Notes: a model not told the origin generated them from the letters alone. 64,000 nucleotides of DNA from Microbacterium sp. Leaf151 (GCF_001424225.1 NZ_LMOR01000003.1:251006-315005), one strand, 5' to 3'; positions 8,010 to 17,647 are shown, counted from the first letter of the stretch. Translations and numbers: made by a program.

Positions 8010-10541
8010 GTGACCCCCCTCCTCGAGCACGTGCCCACCGGCAGCGATCCGGATGCCGTGTACCTCGGTTTCGTCGAGTGGGCGACCTCGCGCGGTCTGA
8101 CGCTCTACCCCGCGCAGGACGAGGCGATCATCGAGATCGTGTCGGGGGCGAACGTCGTGCTGTCGACCCCGACCGGCACGGGCAAGTCGCTCGTCGCGGT
8201 CGCCGCCCACGCGGCATCCCTCTCCCGGGGCGGCCGGAGCTATTACACGGCGCCGATCAAGGCGCTCGTGAGCGAGAAGTTCTTCGCGCTCGTCGACATC
8301 TTCGGCGCGGAGAACGTCGGCATGGTCACGGGCGACTCGTCCGTCAACGCCGACGCGCCGATCGTGTGCTGCACGGCCGAGATCCTGGCCAACCTCGCCC
8401 TTCGCCAGGGTGCGGACGCGAACGTCGACCAGGTCGTGATGGACGAGTTCCACTACTACGGCGAGGCCGATCGCGGGTGGGCGTGGCACGTGCCGCTGCT
8501 GCTGTTGACGCGCGCGCAGTTCATTCTGATGTCGGCGACCCTCGGTGATGTCACCGACATCGCCGACGACCTTTCGCGCCGCACCGGCCGGCCGACCGCC
8601 CGGGTGACCGGCGTCGAGCGTCCGGTGCCCCTGCACTTCGAGTACGCGCGCACCCCCGTGCACGAGACCGTGCAGGAGCTGCTCGACACGAAGCAGGCGC
8701 CGATCTACGTCGTGCACTTCTCGCAGGCCGCGGCGATGGAGCGTGCACAGGCGCTGTCGTCGATCCGCATCATCGGCCGCGAGCAACGCGACGAGATCGC
8801 GGAGGCGATCGGCGGGTTCCGCTTCACCACCGGGTTCGGCAAGACGCTGTCGCGGTACGTCCGTGCCGGCATCGGCGTGCACCACGCCGGCATGCTGCCG
8901 CGGTACCGACGGCTCGTCGAGACGCTCGCACAACGCGGGCTCCTGCGCGTCATCTGCGGCACCGACACCCTCGGCGTCGGCATCAACGTGCCCATCCGCA
9001 CCGTGCTCATGACCGCGCTGACCAAGTACGACGGCACCCGCATGCGCCAGCTCTCAGCGCGCGAGTTCCACCAGATCTCAGGTCGCGCGGGCCGTGCCGG
9101 ATACGACACCGCCGGCACGGTGGTGGTCATGGCGCCCGATCACGAGATCGAGAACGCCGCTCAGATCCTCAAGGCCGGCGACGACCTGAAGAAGCAGAAG
9201 AAGATCGTGCGCAAGAAGGCACCGCAGGGATTCGTCAACTGGACCGAGCAGAGCTACGACCGTCTCGTCGCCGCCGAACCCGAGCCGCTGCAGCCGCAGA
9301 TGAAGCTGTCGGCCGCCATGCTCATCAACGTCATCGCGCGCGGCGGCGACGTGTTCGCGAACGTGCGCTCCCTGGTCTTCGACAACCACGAGTCGCCCAC
9401 CCGCCGGTACGAGCTCGCCCGCCGAGCGATCGCGATCTTCCGCACGCTCGTCCAGGCCGGAGTGGTCGAAGCGGGGCCCGACGGCATCCGGCTCACCGTC
9501 GACCTGCAGCCGAACTTCGCCCTCAACCAGCCGCTGTCACCGTTCGCGCTCGCGGCGATCGAGATGCTCGACCCCGAGGTCGAGCTCGGATGGGCACCGG
9601 ATGCCACGCCCCCGGCGTCGTCGGTCGGCACGGGCCACTACGCGCTGGACGTCGTCAGCGTGATCGAGGCGACGCTCGACGATCCGCGCCCGATCCTGTC
9701 GCAGCAGCAGTTCCGCGCGCGCGGGGAAGCCGTGGCGGCGATGAAGCGCGAGGGCATCGAGTACGACGAGCGCATGGAGCTGCTCGAGGAGATCACCTGG
9801 CCCAAGCCCCTCGACGACCTTCTCGCGCAGGCGTACGAGGTGTTCGCATCCAGCCAGCCCTGGATCCGCGACTTCGAGCTGTCCCCCAAGTCGGTCGTGC
9901 GCGACATGTTCGAACGGGCCTGCTCGTTCGGCGAGTACGTCTCGCTGTACCAGCTCGCCCGCAGCGAGGGGCTCGTGCTGCGCTACCTCAGCGACGCCTA
10001 CCGCGCCATCCGCCAGACCGTCCCCGTCGACGCGCAGACGCCCGACCTGCTCGACCTCATCGCCTGGCTCGGAGAGCTCGTGCGCCAGGTGGACTCGAGC
10101 CTCGTCGACGAGTGGGAGCAGCTCATCAACCCGGCCGACGACCCGACCGCCCCCGTGGTCCCGCCGGCGCCGCCGTCGATCCTCACGAACCGGCGCGCGT
10201 TCGTCGTGCTCGTGCGCAACGAGATGTTCCGCCGGGTGCAACTCGCAGCGCTCCAACGCGACGATGAGCTCGTCGAGCTCGACCCCGACGTCGACTGGCC
10301 CGCGAAGCTGGATGCGTACTTCGACGAGCACGACGGCATCGGCACCGGGGGAGCGGCGCGCTCCTCGGCCCTCGTCGTCATCGACGAGTCGTCGGCCGCC
10401 GACGGCCTCTGGCGCGTCGAGCAGACGATCGACGACCCCGCCGGCGACCACGACTGGCGCATCCGGGCGGAGGTCGACCTCGCGGCTTCCGAGGACGAGG
10501 GCACCGCGATGGTGCGGGTCACCGAGGTGCTGCGGCTCTGA
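8010..10541 (+). CDS. DEAD/DEAH-box helicase with C-terminal DUF3516
   Basis: The 843-residue superfamily 2, Ski2/Mtr4-like helicase is presumed to unwind RNA. Motif I is TPTGTGKS (53-60), motif II the DEFH variant at 145-148, and motif III SAT at 175-177. The second RecA domain carries GVHHAGMLPRYRRLVE, TDTLGVGINVPIRTV and motif VI QISGRAGRAGYD near 355-367. The C-terminal half fits the DUF3516 extension found in actinobacterial relatives. GTG at 8010 follows GGGTGGGGGA. The message probably ends at 10541 without an obvious hairpin. Confidence 0.92.
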   Translation: MTPLLEHVPTGSDPDAVYLGFVEWATSRGLTLYPAQDEAIIEIVSGANVVLSTPTGTGKSLVAVAAHAASLSRGGRSYYTAPIKALVSEKFFALVDIFGAENVGMVTGDSSVNADAPIVCCTAEILANLALRQGADANVDQVVMDEFHYYGEADRGWAWHVPLLLLTRAQFILMSATLGDVTDIADDLSRRTGRPTARVTGVERPVPLHFEYARTPVHETVQELLDTKQAPIYVVHFSQAAAMERAQALSSIRIIGREQRDEIAEAIGGFRFTTGFGKTLSRYVRAGIGVHHAGMLPRYRRLVETLAQRGLLRVICGTDTLGVGINVPIRTVLMTALTKYDGTRMRQLSAREFHQISGRAGRAGYDTAGTVVVMAPDHEIENAAQILKAGDDLKKQKKIVRKKAPQGFVNWTEQSYDRLVAAEPEPLQPQMKLSAAMLINVIARGGDVFANVRSLVFDNHESPTRRYELARRAIAIFRTLVQAGVVEAGPDGIRLTVDLQPNFALNQPLSPFALAAIEMLDPEVELGWAPDATPPASSVGTGHYALDVVSVIEATLDDPRPILSQQQFRARGEAVAAMKREGIEYDERMELLEEITWPKPLDDLLAQAYEVFASSQPWIRDFELSPKSVVRDMFERACSFGEYVSLYQLARSEGLVLRYLSDAYRAIRQTVPVDAQTPDLLDLIAWLGELVRQVDSSLVDEWEQLINPADDPTAPVVPPAPPSILTNRRAFVVLVRNEMFRRVQLAALQRDDELVELDPDVDWPAKLDAYFDEHDGIGTGGAARSSALVVIDESSAADGLWRVEQTIDDPAGDHDWRIRAEVDLAASEDEGTAMVRVTEVLRL

Positions 10542-10596
10542 CGGTTCCTCCACACGCAGGGTTCGGGTGAAATTCTCCGCACATCGCACGTGCACA

Positions 10597-10626
10597 TGAC
10601 TCGTCGTCGGCGGAGTGACATACATT
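10597..10626 (+). promoter_or_regulatory. Candidate sigma-70-type promoter
   Basis: TGACTC (10597-10602) and TACATT (10621-10626) are separated by 18 bases, 31 bases upstream of the start of the 10658 gene. Confidence 0.4.
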
Positions 10627-10657
10627 CGACGCATCCCGTGAACAGGAAGGACCGCCC

Positions 10658-10969
10658 GTGACCCTCGATACCGTGCAGGCGTTCGTTGCGCTCGCCGCGT
10701 TCTTCCTCACATTCGCCGTCGCCATCCTGGGCGGAATGAAATGGATGCTGGCACGGCTGGAGCGGCGCACGGACGAGCGTTTCGATCGCGTGGATCGACG
10801 CTTCGATCGTCTCGAGGCGAGCACGGACGAGCGATTCGCGCAGGTGGACCGCCGATTCGCGGAGGTCGACCGACGAATCGCGGAGGTGGGGGCGACGCTG
10901 ACGGACGTCAAGATCGCGTTGGCCCGGATCGAAGGTCCTCACCCTCCGTTCCTCATCGCACGGGGCTGA
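10658..10969 (+). CDS. Small membrane-anchored coiled-coil protein
   Basis: The 103-residue protein starts at GTG 10658, six bases after AGGAAGGA. One N-terminal helix (about residues 8-28, FVALAAFFLTFAVAILGG) leads into a charged coiled coil with seven-residue repeats of the form DRRFxxV/L: DERFDRVDRRFDRLEA, then DERFAQVDRRFAEVDRRIAEV. Similar short proteins with an anchor and DRRF repeats are widespread and lack an assigned function; oligomerisation at the membrane is inferred from the coiled coil. A dispersed hairpin repeat starts immediately at its stop codon. Confidence 0.75.
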   Translation: MTLDTVQAFVALAAFFLTFAVAILGGMKWMLARLERRTDERFDRVDRRFDRLEASTDERFAQVDRRFAEVDRRIAEVGATLTDVKIALARIEGPHPPFLIARG

Positions 10970-11493
10970 CCCTTCGACGAGCTCAGGCACCGCCCTGTGC
11001 GTCATGACGGAGCGGGCTGAGCTGGTCGACATCCCCGACGCTCGAAGCCACCGCACGAACGACGGATGCCGCGACCCCGAGGCCCAGGGATGCGGGACGA
11101 GAGCCATCACGAGGGCTGGCACGAACCAGACGAGCATCGCCCGGGCCACCACTCGCCGACGGTGTCGATGCCCATCCATGGTGAAGGCGCGGGTGAATCT
11201 CGGAGTGCGGCTCTCGCGATTCCCCCCCCGGGTGCGTGCCGCAGCGGTCGTCGTCGGATACGTGTCGGTCGATGGACACCCCGGGTGGTGCAGCGCCATA
11301 TCGGCACCGTGCAAGAGGTCCGGCATCCGATGACAGCCTGTCGCTTCGCGAACCCTCGTCGTCCAGACGGTCCGGGGCCCTTCACCCGGTCGTGGGAACG
11401 GATGTGTGAGCGATGCGGCCCGAAATCGTCGCAAAGGTGGCCGTGCGCCGCCGCGAACGGGGGCCGACGATCGAACGATAGAGGTCATCGACA
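10970..11493. other. 524-base gene-free interval
   Basis: It opens with one copy of the dispersed TTCGAC/GCTCA repeat (10970-10987). A minus-strand frame from 11179 would encode one hydrophobic helix but has no ribosome site and runs on antisense through the next gene, so I do not call it. The last 150 bases should hold the promoter of the exported RCC1 protein; no clear hexamers were found. Confidence 0.6.
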
Positions 11494-13008
11494 GTGGACA
11501 CTCCCTCAGCTCTCCCCCTTGCCGAACCCACAGGGATGCTCGGTCGCCGTGCCGTTCTCGGCGGTGCGGCTCTCGCCGTCCCGGCGATCATGGCCACCGT
11601 CGCAACGCCGGCCCACGCCGCCTCGGGCGAGCAGACTCTGACCGTCTCCGTGCCGAACAATACGGTCGTCGCCACCGGTCCGACGGTGGTGACGGCCACG
11701 GTCATCGCGGCGGGCGGAGCGCCGAAGCCGGGTGCGGTGGTGACGTTTCAGGCGCCGGCGGGCGCGTCGCTGTCGCAGACCACCGTCACGACAGACGGCA
11801 ACGGGCAGGCGACCACCTCGCTCGATCTGCAGACCCCGTGGCGCAAACCCGGGTCGACCGTGACGGTGACCGCGATCTGCGAATCGAAGACGGCCTCTGT
11901 CTCCCCGACGGTGCTCGGATCGAATCTGCTCCAAGCGGCCGGTGTTCTGACCCAGACGGAGCTGGTGTTCCCCTCGCCTGTCGTACAGGCCTCCGCGTCC
12001 GACTCCACCGGTAATCAGATCCTCTGGAGGCTCGCACTACTCCAGAACGGTCAGGTCTGGGGACAGGGGTTCAACCAACACGGCCAGCTGGGCGACGGGA
12101 CCACGATCAGCCGATCGGCGTGGGCGCCGATTCCGGGCCTCACGAACGTGACGCAGATCGCGATGGGAATGATCGCGGCGTTCGCGCTGCGCTCCGACGG
12201 AACACTGTGGTCATGGGGGAACAACCAGAGCGGGATGCTCGGGACGGGCGACAACGTGTCGCGCGCGACCCCCGGCCTCGTGAGCACCCTCTCGGGCACG
12301 GTCGTGCAGGTCGCTGCCCGCGAGCAGACGGCTTATGCCGTGATGTCGGACGGGACGGTTCGTGCGTGGGGGGCGAATTCGCTGGGCAGTTTGGGCAATG
12401 GACTGTCGAGTGGGGCGTCCTCCTCCGCCGTGACCGTCGTGACCGACGCGTCGAGCCCCCTGTCGTCGGTGACCTCGGTCGCCGCCGGCACGTCCTTCTG
12501 CCTCGCTCGGCGGTCGGATGGATCGGTGTTTGCATGGGGATACAACGCCTTCGGCCAGCTCGGCGACGGGACGACGACGAACAGGACGGTGGCCACGCCC
12601 GTGCCGGGGCTCGGGGACGTCACCATGGTCGCCGCAGGCCCGTTGAACGGGTTCGCCCTCCTGTCGTCGGGAGCGGTCAAGAGCTGGGGTGAGAACAGCA
12701 ACGGCACCCTCGGCAACTCGTCGATGGCGAACAGCTCCGTTCCCGTTCAGGTCACGGGGCTCACCTCCGGGGTCGCTCAGATCGCCGCGATCGGGTCGCG
12801 AGGGGCTGAGCGAACGAGCGCCTGGGCACTCATGACCGACGGCACCCTCCGCAGCTGGGGTTACAACGATTCCGGGCAGCTGGGATACGGGTCGACCACC
12901 ACCTACCGGACGCCGGGGACCCCGTCGCGGCCGTCGGGCAGCCCGGCCGTCTCGCGTATCGATGCAGTGCAGTGCCGTCGGGGAATCGTGGTGTTGACAA
13001 CGCCGTGA
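11494..13008 (+). CDS. Tat-exported RCC1-repeat protein with invasin-like Ig domain
   Basis: The 504-residue protein starts at GTG 11494, nine bases after GAGGT. A twin-arginine signal (LGRRAVLGGAALAVPAIMA, residues 16-34) ends at a likely AHA cleavage site near 42. Residues about 46-140 resemble a Big_1/invasin Ig domain (VTATVIAAGGAPKPGAVVTF). From about 165 on there are at least six RCC1-type beta-propeller blades, marked by WGxNxxGQLGDGTT (for example QGFNQHGQLGDGTT, WGYNAFGQLGDGTT, WGYNDSGQLGYGST). It is probably a secreted or wall-associated adhesion or binding protein; the ligand is unknown. A decayed paralogue follows downstream. Confidence 0.85.
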   Translation: MDTPSALPLAEPTGMLGRRAVLGGAALAVPAIMATVATPAHAASGEQTLTVSVPNNTVVATGPTVVTATVIAAGGAPKPGAVVTFQAPAGASLSQTTVTTDGNGQATTSLDLQTPWRKPGSTVTVTAICESKTASVSPTVLGSNLLQAAGVLTQTELVFPSPVVQASASDSTGNQILWRLALLQNGQVWGQGFNQHGQLGDGTTISRSAWAPIPGLTNVTQIAMGMIAAFALRSDGTLWSWGNNQSGMLGTGDNVSRATPGLVSTLSGTVVQVAAREQTAYAVMSDGTVRAWGANSLGSLGNGLSSGASSSAVTVVTDASSPLSSVTSVAAGTSFCLARRSDGSVFAWGYNAFGQLGDGTTTNRTVATPVPGLGDVTMVAAGPLNGFALLSSGAVKSWGENSNGTLGNSSMANSSVPVQVTGLTSGVAQIAAIGSRGAERTSAWALMTDGTLRSWGYNDSGQLGYGSTTTYRTPGTPSRPSGSPAVSRIDAVQCRRGIVVLTTP

Positions 13009-13318
13009 CCGGTACGCGCGTATCGGGTAGGGCGGTGTGGCGGCCAGCGGGGTCAGCGGAAGGTCCTCCCTCGGCGGATCACGACGATTCGTCCTCCGGC
13101 ACCGTTGCGGGTGATGTAGCTGGTGGATCGGGAGAATTCGCGAGCTGTGGGATACGGCCCGCCATTGCTCGTCCGGTGAGCGACATCGCGTCCTTCACCA
13201 CACGGAGCGCCGCGGGTGACTGCGCCCTCCGTGCGCTGTCGGCGCCAGGGTCGATGGAATGTCCAGACGCGCGGCTTATCGACGCGCGCAGAGAAAGGGA
13301 GCGCTTAGGGCGCCGGAT
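13009..13318. other. Interval before the decayed paralogue
   Basis: These 310 bases hold no supported gene. Short open frames on both strands lack ribosome sites and family signatures. The interval probably carries the former promoter of the pseudogene. Confidence 0.5.
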
Positions 13319-14003
13319 ATGACTGAGGCGATCGTCGAGGAGCCTCAAGGGGTGTCTCGCCGAGCGTTGGTGGCCAGCGCCGGATCGGCGGTGCCCGCGA
13401 TCGTCGCTGCATCCTCGACTCCCGCCTTCGCGGCGTCGGGCCAGACGGTGGGCGTCTCGACACCCGTCAACCAGGCGCCCGCATCCGGACCAGTGACGGC
13501 GACCGTGACGGTCAGAGACACCGTGGGTCAGGCGGTGGCCGGGCAGGCGGTGACGTTCACCGGGCCCAGCGGGTCATCGTTCACGCCGACGACGGCGACA
13601 ACCGACGGAGTGTAACCAGCCGTCAGCTCTCGCCCACGACGACCGGCGGCATCTCCGGCGGGGTGATCCAGGTCGCCGCCGGGTCCGGCTGCGCGTAAGC
13701 GCTGCTCAGCACCGGCACGGTCATGGCACGGGGCGACAACGAATACGGCCAGATGGGTGACGGTATGACGGGCGCCGATCGCCTGTCCGCTGGGCTGATC
13801 CCGGGCCTCACCGACGTGAGGCAGATCGCCGCCGGCGCGGTGTCGGGGTACGCCCTCGGGGGGACGCATCGGTCAAAGCGTGGAGGCTGAACACCCTGGG
13901 CCGTCTCGGTGATGGCACCACGGTGATGGTGCTTCCGGCCGGTCGGACCGTTCGTCGTCTCACCTCGTCGTCGGCGTCGTACACGGCGACCGTGATCATG
14001 TAA
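13319..14003 (+). pseudogene. Decayed paralogue of the RCC1-repeat exported protein
   Basis: ATG 13319 opens a frame with the same plan as its neighbour: a Tat-like signal (SRRALVASAGSAVPAIVAA) and the start of the Ig domain, ending at TAA 13613-13615 just after TTATTDG, where the intact copy reads TTVTTDG and continues. RCC1-like sequence then resumes in another frame (GGVIQVAAGSGCA, a TAA at 13696, RGDNEYGQMGDGMT, PGLTDVRQIAAGAVSGYAL), and in the third frame from about 13863 (DASVKAW, NTLGRLGDGTT) to TAA 14001-14003. Two frame changes, two early stops and a large loss of propeller blades mark decay. The first 98 codons could still be translated. Confidence 0.85.
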
Positions 14004-14097
14004 ACGAGCTGACCGCTCCCGGTGACTCCCAGAGGGTTCTCGTCCAGCCGTACCGTCGCCCGCGAGGCCGAAGCGCCGAGCACACCGCGCGAACGAC

Positions 14098-14127
14098 GGA
14101 TGCCGAGGCCCTGGGGCCCCGGCATCC
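14098..14127 (-). terminator. Hairpin after dps
   Basis: GGATGCCGAGGCC pairs with GGCCCCGGCATCC with one mismatch around a short loop, 18 bases past the dps stop codon on the minus strand. Confidence 0.65.
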
Positions 14128-14144
14128 GGTGTCTGCAGTCGCTT

Positions 14145-14705
14145 TTACGACTTGCGGGCGACGCGGTTCTCGGCGCTCACCATCCACGACAGCTGCTCGA
14201 GGCGCTCGAGCACGCTGTGCAGGATGTCGGCGCTCGTGGGGTCTTCGTCGTCGACGTCGTCGTGCACGTCGCGAACGGTGCCCACGGTCGCGTCGAGACG
14301 TTCCGTGATGAGGTCGATGACCTCGGCGGTGTCGACCTCGCCCTGCGGGAACTCGGGGAGCGTGGTGGTCTCGGCGACGGTGTCGCTGCGGCCATCGGGC
14401 AGAGCGTGCAGGGCGCGCATGCGCTCGGCGACCTCGTCACCGAACTCGCGCGCGGCGTCAATGATCTCGTCGAGCTGCAGGTGGGTGTCGCGGAAGTTCT
14501 TGCCGACGACGTTCCAGTGGGCCTGCTTGCCCTGGACCGACAGCTCGATCAGGTCGACCAGGACGGCCTGGAGGGCGTCCGTCAACTGCTCCGACGCCTG
14601 GAAGCCCTTCTCGGCGTTCTGCTCGTCGGTGGTCTCGGGGCCGCTCCCGCCTCGGGCGGGACGACGGCGGTTCTTGGTGGGGGCGTCCTTGGTAGTGGTG
14701 GACAT
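14145..14705 (-). CDS. dps: Dps family ferritin-like DNA-protection protein
   Basis: The 186-residue Dps protein oxidises and stores iron and compacts DNA in stress and stationary phase. The ferroxidase segment AHWNVVGKNFRDTHLQLDEI (about 80-99) shows the conserved His, Asp and Asp, and EFGDEVAERMRALHALPDGR follows as in other Dps proteins. The N-terminal 30 residues are basic (TKNRRRPARGG), a plausible DNA-binding tail. I chose ATG 14705 because GAAAGGAA sits seven bases ahead; an in-frame ATG at 14720 has none. The promoter carries a CAACCCC-N24-TAACGT arrangement, shared with the divergent GH15 gene and others. Confidence 0.92.
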   Translation of the reverse strand: MSTTTKDAPTKNRRRPARGGSGPETTDEQNAEKGFQASEQLTDALQAVLVDLIELSVQGKQAHWNVVGKNFRDTHLQLDEIIDAAREFGDEVAERMRALHALPDGRSDTVAETTTLPEFPQGEVDTAEVIDLITERLDATVGTVRDVHDDVDDEDPTSADILHSVLERLEQLSWMVSAENRVARKS

Positions 14706-14735
14706 GCGCGTTCCTTTCACTCACAGTCATCAGCG

Positions 14736-14772
14736 ACGTTAGGCGGCGTTGCGGGCCCTGCGGCGGGGGTTG
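14736..14772 (-). promoter_or_regulatory. CAACCCC-N24-TAACGT promoter of dps
   Basis: On the minus strand CAACCCC (14772-14766) lies exactly 24 bases upstream of TAACGT (14741-14736), a good actinobacterial -10. The predicted start near 14729 leaves a leader of about 24 bases carrying the ribosome site. Confidence 0.6.
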
Positions 14773-14838
14773 CGGGGTCCTGCGCGGCGGAGTACCGGCG
14801 CCGCCCGGGGTCTCCGTAGCCGCTCGGAATCGATTCGA

Positions 14839-14875
14839 CAACCCCGCCTCGGGGCCGCCGAGCCGTTCCTAGCGT
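14839..14875 (+). promoter_or_regulatory. CAACCCC-N24-TAGCGT promoter of the GH15 gene
   Basis: CAACCCC (14839-14845) is followed after 24 bases by TAGCGT (14870-14875). The GTG start codon is six bases further on, so the message is predicted to be leaderless. Confidence 0.6.
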
Positions 14876-14881
14876 GAGTAC

Positions 14882-16690
14882 GTGACAACCACCCCTCCTG
14901 CTCCGTCTCGACCACTGCGCGATTATGCGGCCATCGGCGATGGTCGAACGGTCGCCTTGATCGGGCTCGACGGGTCGGTCGACTGGCTGCCGCTTCCCAA
15001 CATCCACTCCCGGCCGGTGTTCGCGCGACTCGTCGACGAGTCGGCCGGCGGCTGCATCCAGTTGGCGCCGGTGGGCGAGTACGGAGTCACGCGACGCTAC
15101 ATCCCGCGCACCAACGTCCTCGAGACGACCTTCACCACGGCGACGGGCGTGGCCACCCTCACGGATGCCATGGTCACCGGCATCGCCGGTCGCCTCCCGT
15201 GGGCCGAACTCGCCCGACGCGTCGACGGGGTCAAGGGCGAGGTCGAGTTCGCATGGTGCGTGCAGCCGGGGACGATGCTGCGATCGGCGTCGCCCTGGAC
15301 CGAACGTATCGACGGATTCTCGATCATGCGCATCGGCCACGTCTCGCTCGCCGTCGTCGGGCACGAGCATGGCATCCACGGAGCACCCGATTCGCGGAAC
15401 GAGAGCATCGACGGCGGCTTCACCACCTCGAAGGGGTCGCGGCACCTGCTCGTCATCGCCGCGACCGAGGGCGAGCCCCTTCGTGTTCCGGACGCGAAGA
15501 ACGTCGATCGCGGCATCGACCGCACGGTCGACGGGTGGACGATGTGGTCGGACGAGTTCTCGTACGAGGGACCTTGGGCTGATGACGTGCAGCGGAGCGC
15601 CCTCGCGCTGAAACTGCTGCTCTTCAGCCCGACCGGCGCGATCGCCGCCGCGGCGACGACATCGCTCCCCGAGAACCCCCGCGGCGGGAAGAATTGGGAC
15701 TACCGCTACGCCTGGGTGCGCGACCTCGCGTACACCGCGCACGCGTGGGTGGGCTTCGGCCTTCGCGAAGAGACGCATGCCGCGATCTCGTGGCTACTGC
15801 GCACGATCCGCAAGAACGGTCCCGAGGTGCAGGTGATGTACACCCTCGACGGTGCCGCCGAGATCGGCCTCGAGAAGCACGAGGTTCCGGGATGGAACGG
15901 CAACCAGCCCGTCGTCACCGGCAACCCCGCCCAGGGACAGCTGCAGCTCGGCGTCTACGGTGACCTGATCGCGCTGTGCCGCACGTACGTTCAGGCCGGC
16001 AACCGCCTCGACACGCAGACCGGGCGCCTGCTCGCCGACGTGGCCGACCGCACCTGCGACCTCTGGCGTCGCGAGGACTCCGGGATGTGGGAGTTGCCCG
16101 AGCTCCGTCACTACACCTCCTCGAAGATGGGCTGCTGGAAGGCGCTCGACGATGCCCAGTGGCTGGCCGACGGCGGGCACATCCCCGACAATGGCGACCG
16201 GTGGCGCGCCGAGCGCGACCGCATCCACCGCTGGGTCGAGGAGCACTGCTGGTCGGAGAAGCTCGAGGCCTACACGCTCGCGCCGGGGAGCGACGACCTC
16301 GACGCGTCGGTGCTCTTGCATGCCCCCACCGGCTTCGACCGCGGCGAGCGGATGTCGAAGACGATCGACGCCATCACCGAGCGCCTGACGACAGACACCC
16401 ATCTCGTGTACCGCTACACCGGTATGGACCAGGAGGAGCAGACGTTCGTCGCGTGCGCCTTCTGGCGGGCCACGGCCCTGGCCTGCGTCGGGCGCCACGG
16501 CGAAGCGATCGATGCGATGGACGCGCTCGTCGCCCAGGGCAACGACGTCGGCATCTACTCGGAGATGATTGCCGAGGCCGACGGCGCATTCTGGGGCAAT
16601 CTGCCGCAGGCGCTGAGCCACCTCGCACTGATCAACGCCGCTCTCGTCATCCGCGACCTCGTCGACGACGACGAGCTCGCCGGCCACTGA
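14882..16690 (+). CDS. Glycoside hydrolase family 15 protein (glucoamylase/trehalase type)
   Basis: The 602-residue cytosolic protein (no signal peptide) has the GH15 layout: an N-terminal beta-sandwich (DYAAIGDGRTVALIGLDGSV, about 14-33) and an alpha/alpha barrel. The barrel shows NWDYRYAWVRDLAYT (271-285), EDSGMWELPE with a candidate catalytic Glu at 404, and GIYSEMIAEADGAFWGNLPQ near 550-570, containing the second catalytic Glu region. Actinobacterial relatives include trehalases that split trehalose to glucose; I cannot fix the substrate. GTG 14882 is probably leaderless. An SDR gene follows by 54 bases and is probably cotranscribed. Confidence 0.88.
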   Translation: MTTTPPAPSRPLRDYAAIGDGRTVALIGLDGSVDWLPLPNIHSRPVFARLVDESAGGCIQLAPVGEYGVTRRYIPRTNVLETTFTTATGVATLTDAMVTGIAGRLPWAELARRVDGVKGEVEFAWCVQPGTMLRSASPWTERIDGFSIMRIGHVSLAVVGHEHGIHGAPDSRNESIDGGFTTSKGSRHLLVIAATEGEPLRVPDAKNVDRGIDRTVDGWTMWSDEFSYEGPWADDVQRSALALKLLLFSPTGAIAAAATTSLPENPRGGKNWDYRYAWVRDLAYTAHAWVGFGLREETHAAISWLLRTIRKNGPEVQVMYTLDGAAEIGLEKHEVPGWNGNQPVVTGNPAQGQLQLGVYGDLIALCRTYVQAGNRLDTQTGRLLADVADRTCDLWRREDSGMWELPELRHYTSSKMGCWKALDDAQWLADGGHIPDNGDRWRAERDRIHRWVEEHCWSEKLEAYTLAPGSDDLDASVLLHAPTGFDRGERMSKTIDAITERLTTDTHLVYRYTGMDQEEQTFVACAFWRATALACVGRHGEAIDAMDALVAQGNDVGIYSEMIAEADGAFWGNLPQALSHLALINAALVIRDLVDDDELAGH

Positions 16691-16744
16691 CTCCCCGCCG
16701 TGGCGTCACGTCACGGCATCCATCTCCCCATGAAAGGACTCGCC

Positions 16745-17638
16745 ATGAGCACGCAGTACACGTTCACCGACCCGACGAAGCTCTACGCCGACATCGACCC
16801 GCAGTCGCAGGACCAGAAAGAGCCCGGTCTCGACGCCGAGCTCACGCCCAAGGCCGCCCTCGGTGAGGACACCTACGTCGGCAGCGAGCGCCTGAAGGGT
16901 CGCAAGGCCCTCATCACCGGCGCCGACTCGGGCATCGGTGCCGCCACCGCGATCGCCTTCGCCCGAGAGGGTGCCTCGGTCGCGATGTCGTACCTGCCCG
17001 AGGAGAAGGTGGATGCCGACCGCATCGCCGGCATCCTCCGCGAGGCCGGCGCGACCGTCGTGCAGATCCCCGGCGACCTGCGCGAGCGCGAGTACGCCCG
17101 GACGCTCGTGAAGGAAGCGGTCGAGGGCCTCGGCGGCCTCGACATCGTCGTCAACAACGGCGGCAAGCAGATCTTCAACGAAGACATCACCACGCTGAGC
17201 GACGAGCAGTTCGACGACACGTTCAAGACCAACGTCTACGCGATGTTCTGGATCTGCAAAGAGGCCGTGCCGCATCTCGCACCGGGCTCGACCATCATCA
17301 ACACCACGTCGATCCAGGCGTACTCGCCGGCACCGATCCTCGTCGACTACGCCTCGACGAAGTCGACCATCAACACGTTCACCAAGGCGCTGGGCCAGCA
17401 GCTCGCGCCGAAGGGTATCCGCGTGAACGCGGTGGCGCCGGGACCGATCTGGACGCCGCTGCAGGTCACCGACGGTCAGCCCGACGAGAAGGTCGACGAG
17501 TTCGGCGAGGAGACCCCGCTCGGGCGCATGGGCCAGCCCGCCGAGCTCGCGCCGGCGTTCGTGTACCTCGCCTCGGCGGAGTCGAGCTACGTCATCGGTG
17601 AGACGCTCAACGTCAACGGTGGGATGCCGACGCCGTAA
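16745..17638 (+). CDS. SDR family oxidoreductase (general-stress type)
   Basis: The 297-residue short-chain dehydrogenase belongs to the long-tailed YdaD/GSP39-like group. An N-terminal tail of about 40 residues (TDPTKLYADIDPQSQDQKEP) precedes the cofactor motif TGADSGIGAATAIA (about 58-71). NNGGKQ, the catalytic Ser in NTTSIQAYSP and the YASTKSTIN Tyr-Lys pair are all present. NAVAPGPIWTPLQ and the C-terminal YVIGETLNVNGG complete the fold. The natural substrate is unknown. ATG 16745 follows GAAAGGA by seven bases. It sits behind the GH15 gene and ends at a hairpin. Confidence 0.9.
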   Translation: MSTQYTFTDPTKLYADIDPQSQDQKEPGLDAELTPKAALGEDTYVGSERLKGRKALITGADSGIGAATAIAFAREGASVAMSYLPEEKVDADRIAGILREAGATVVQIPGDLREREYARTLVKEAVEGLGGLDIVVNNGGKQIFNEDITTLSDEQFDDTFKTNVYAMFWICKEAVPHLAPGSTIINTTSIQAYSPAPILVDYASTKSTINTFTKALGQQLAPKGIRVNAVAPGPIWTPLQVTDGQPDEKVDEFGEETPLGRMGQPAELAPAFVYLASAESSYVIGETLNVNGGMPTP

Positions 17639-17647
17639 GTGCCGCGA

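Noticed and set aside
7029..8933. Minus-strand open frame of 634 codons
   Set aside because: Antisense to two supported genes, with a dispersed repeat translated inside it and no recognisable domain.
10983..11179. Minus-strand small frame with one hydrophobic helix
   Set aside because: No ribosome site, runs on antisense through the 10658-10969 gene, and includes the translated dispersed repeat.
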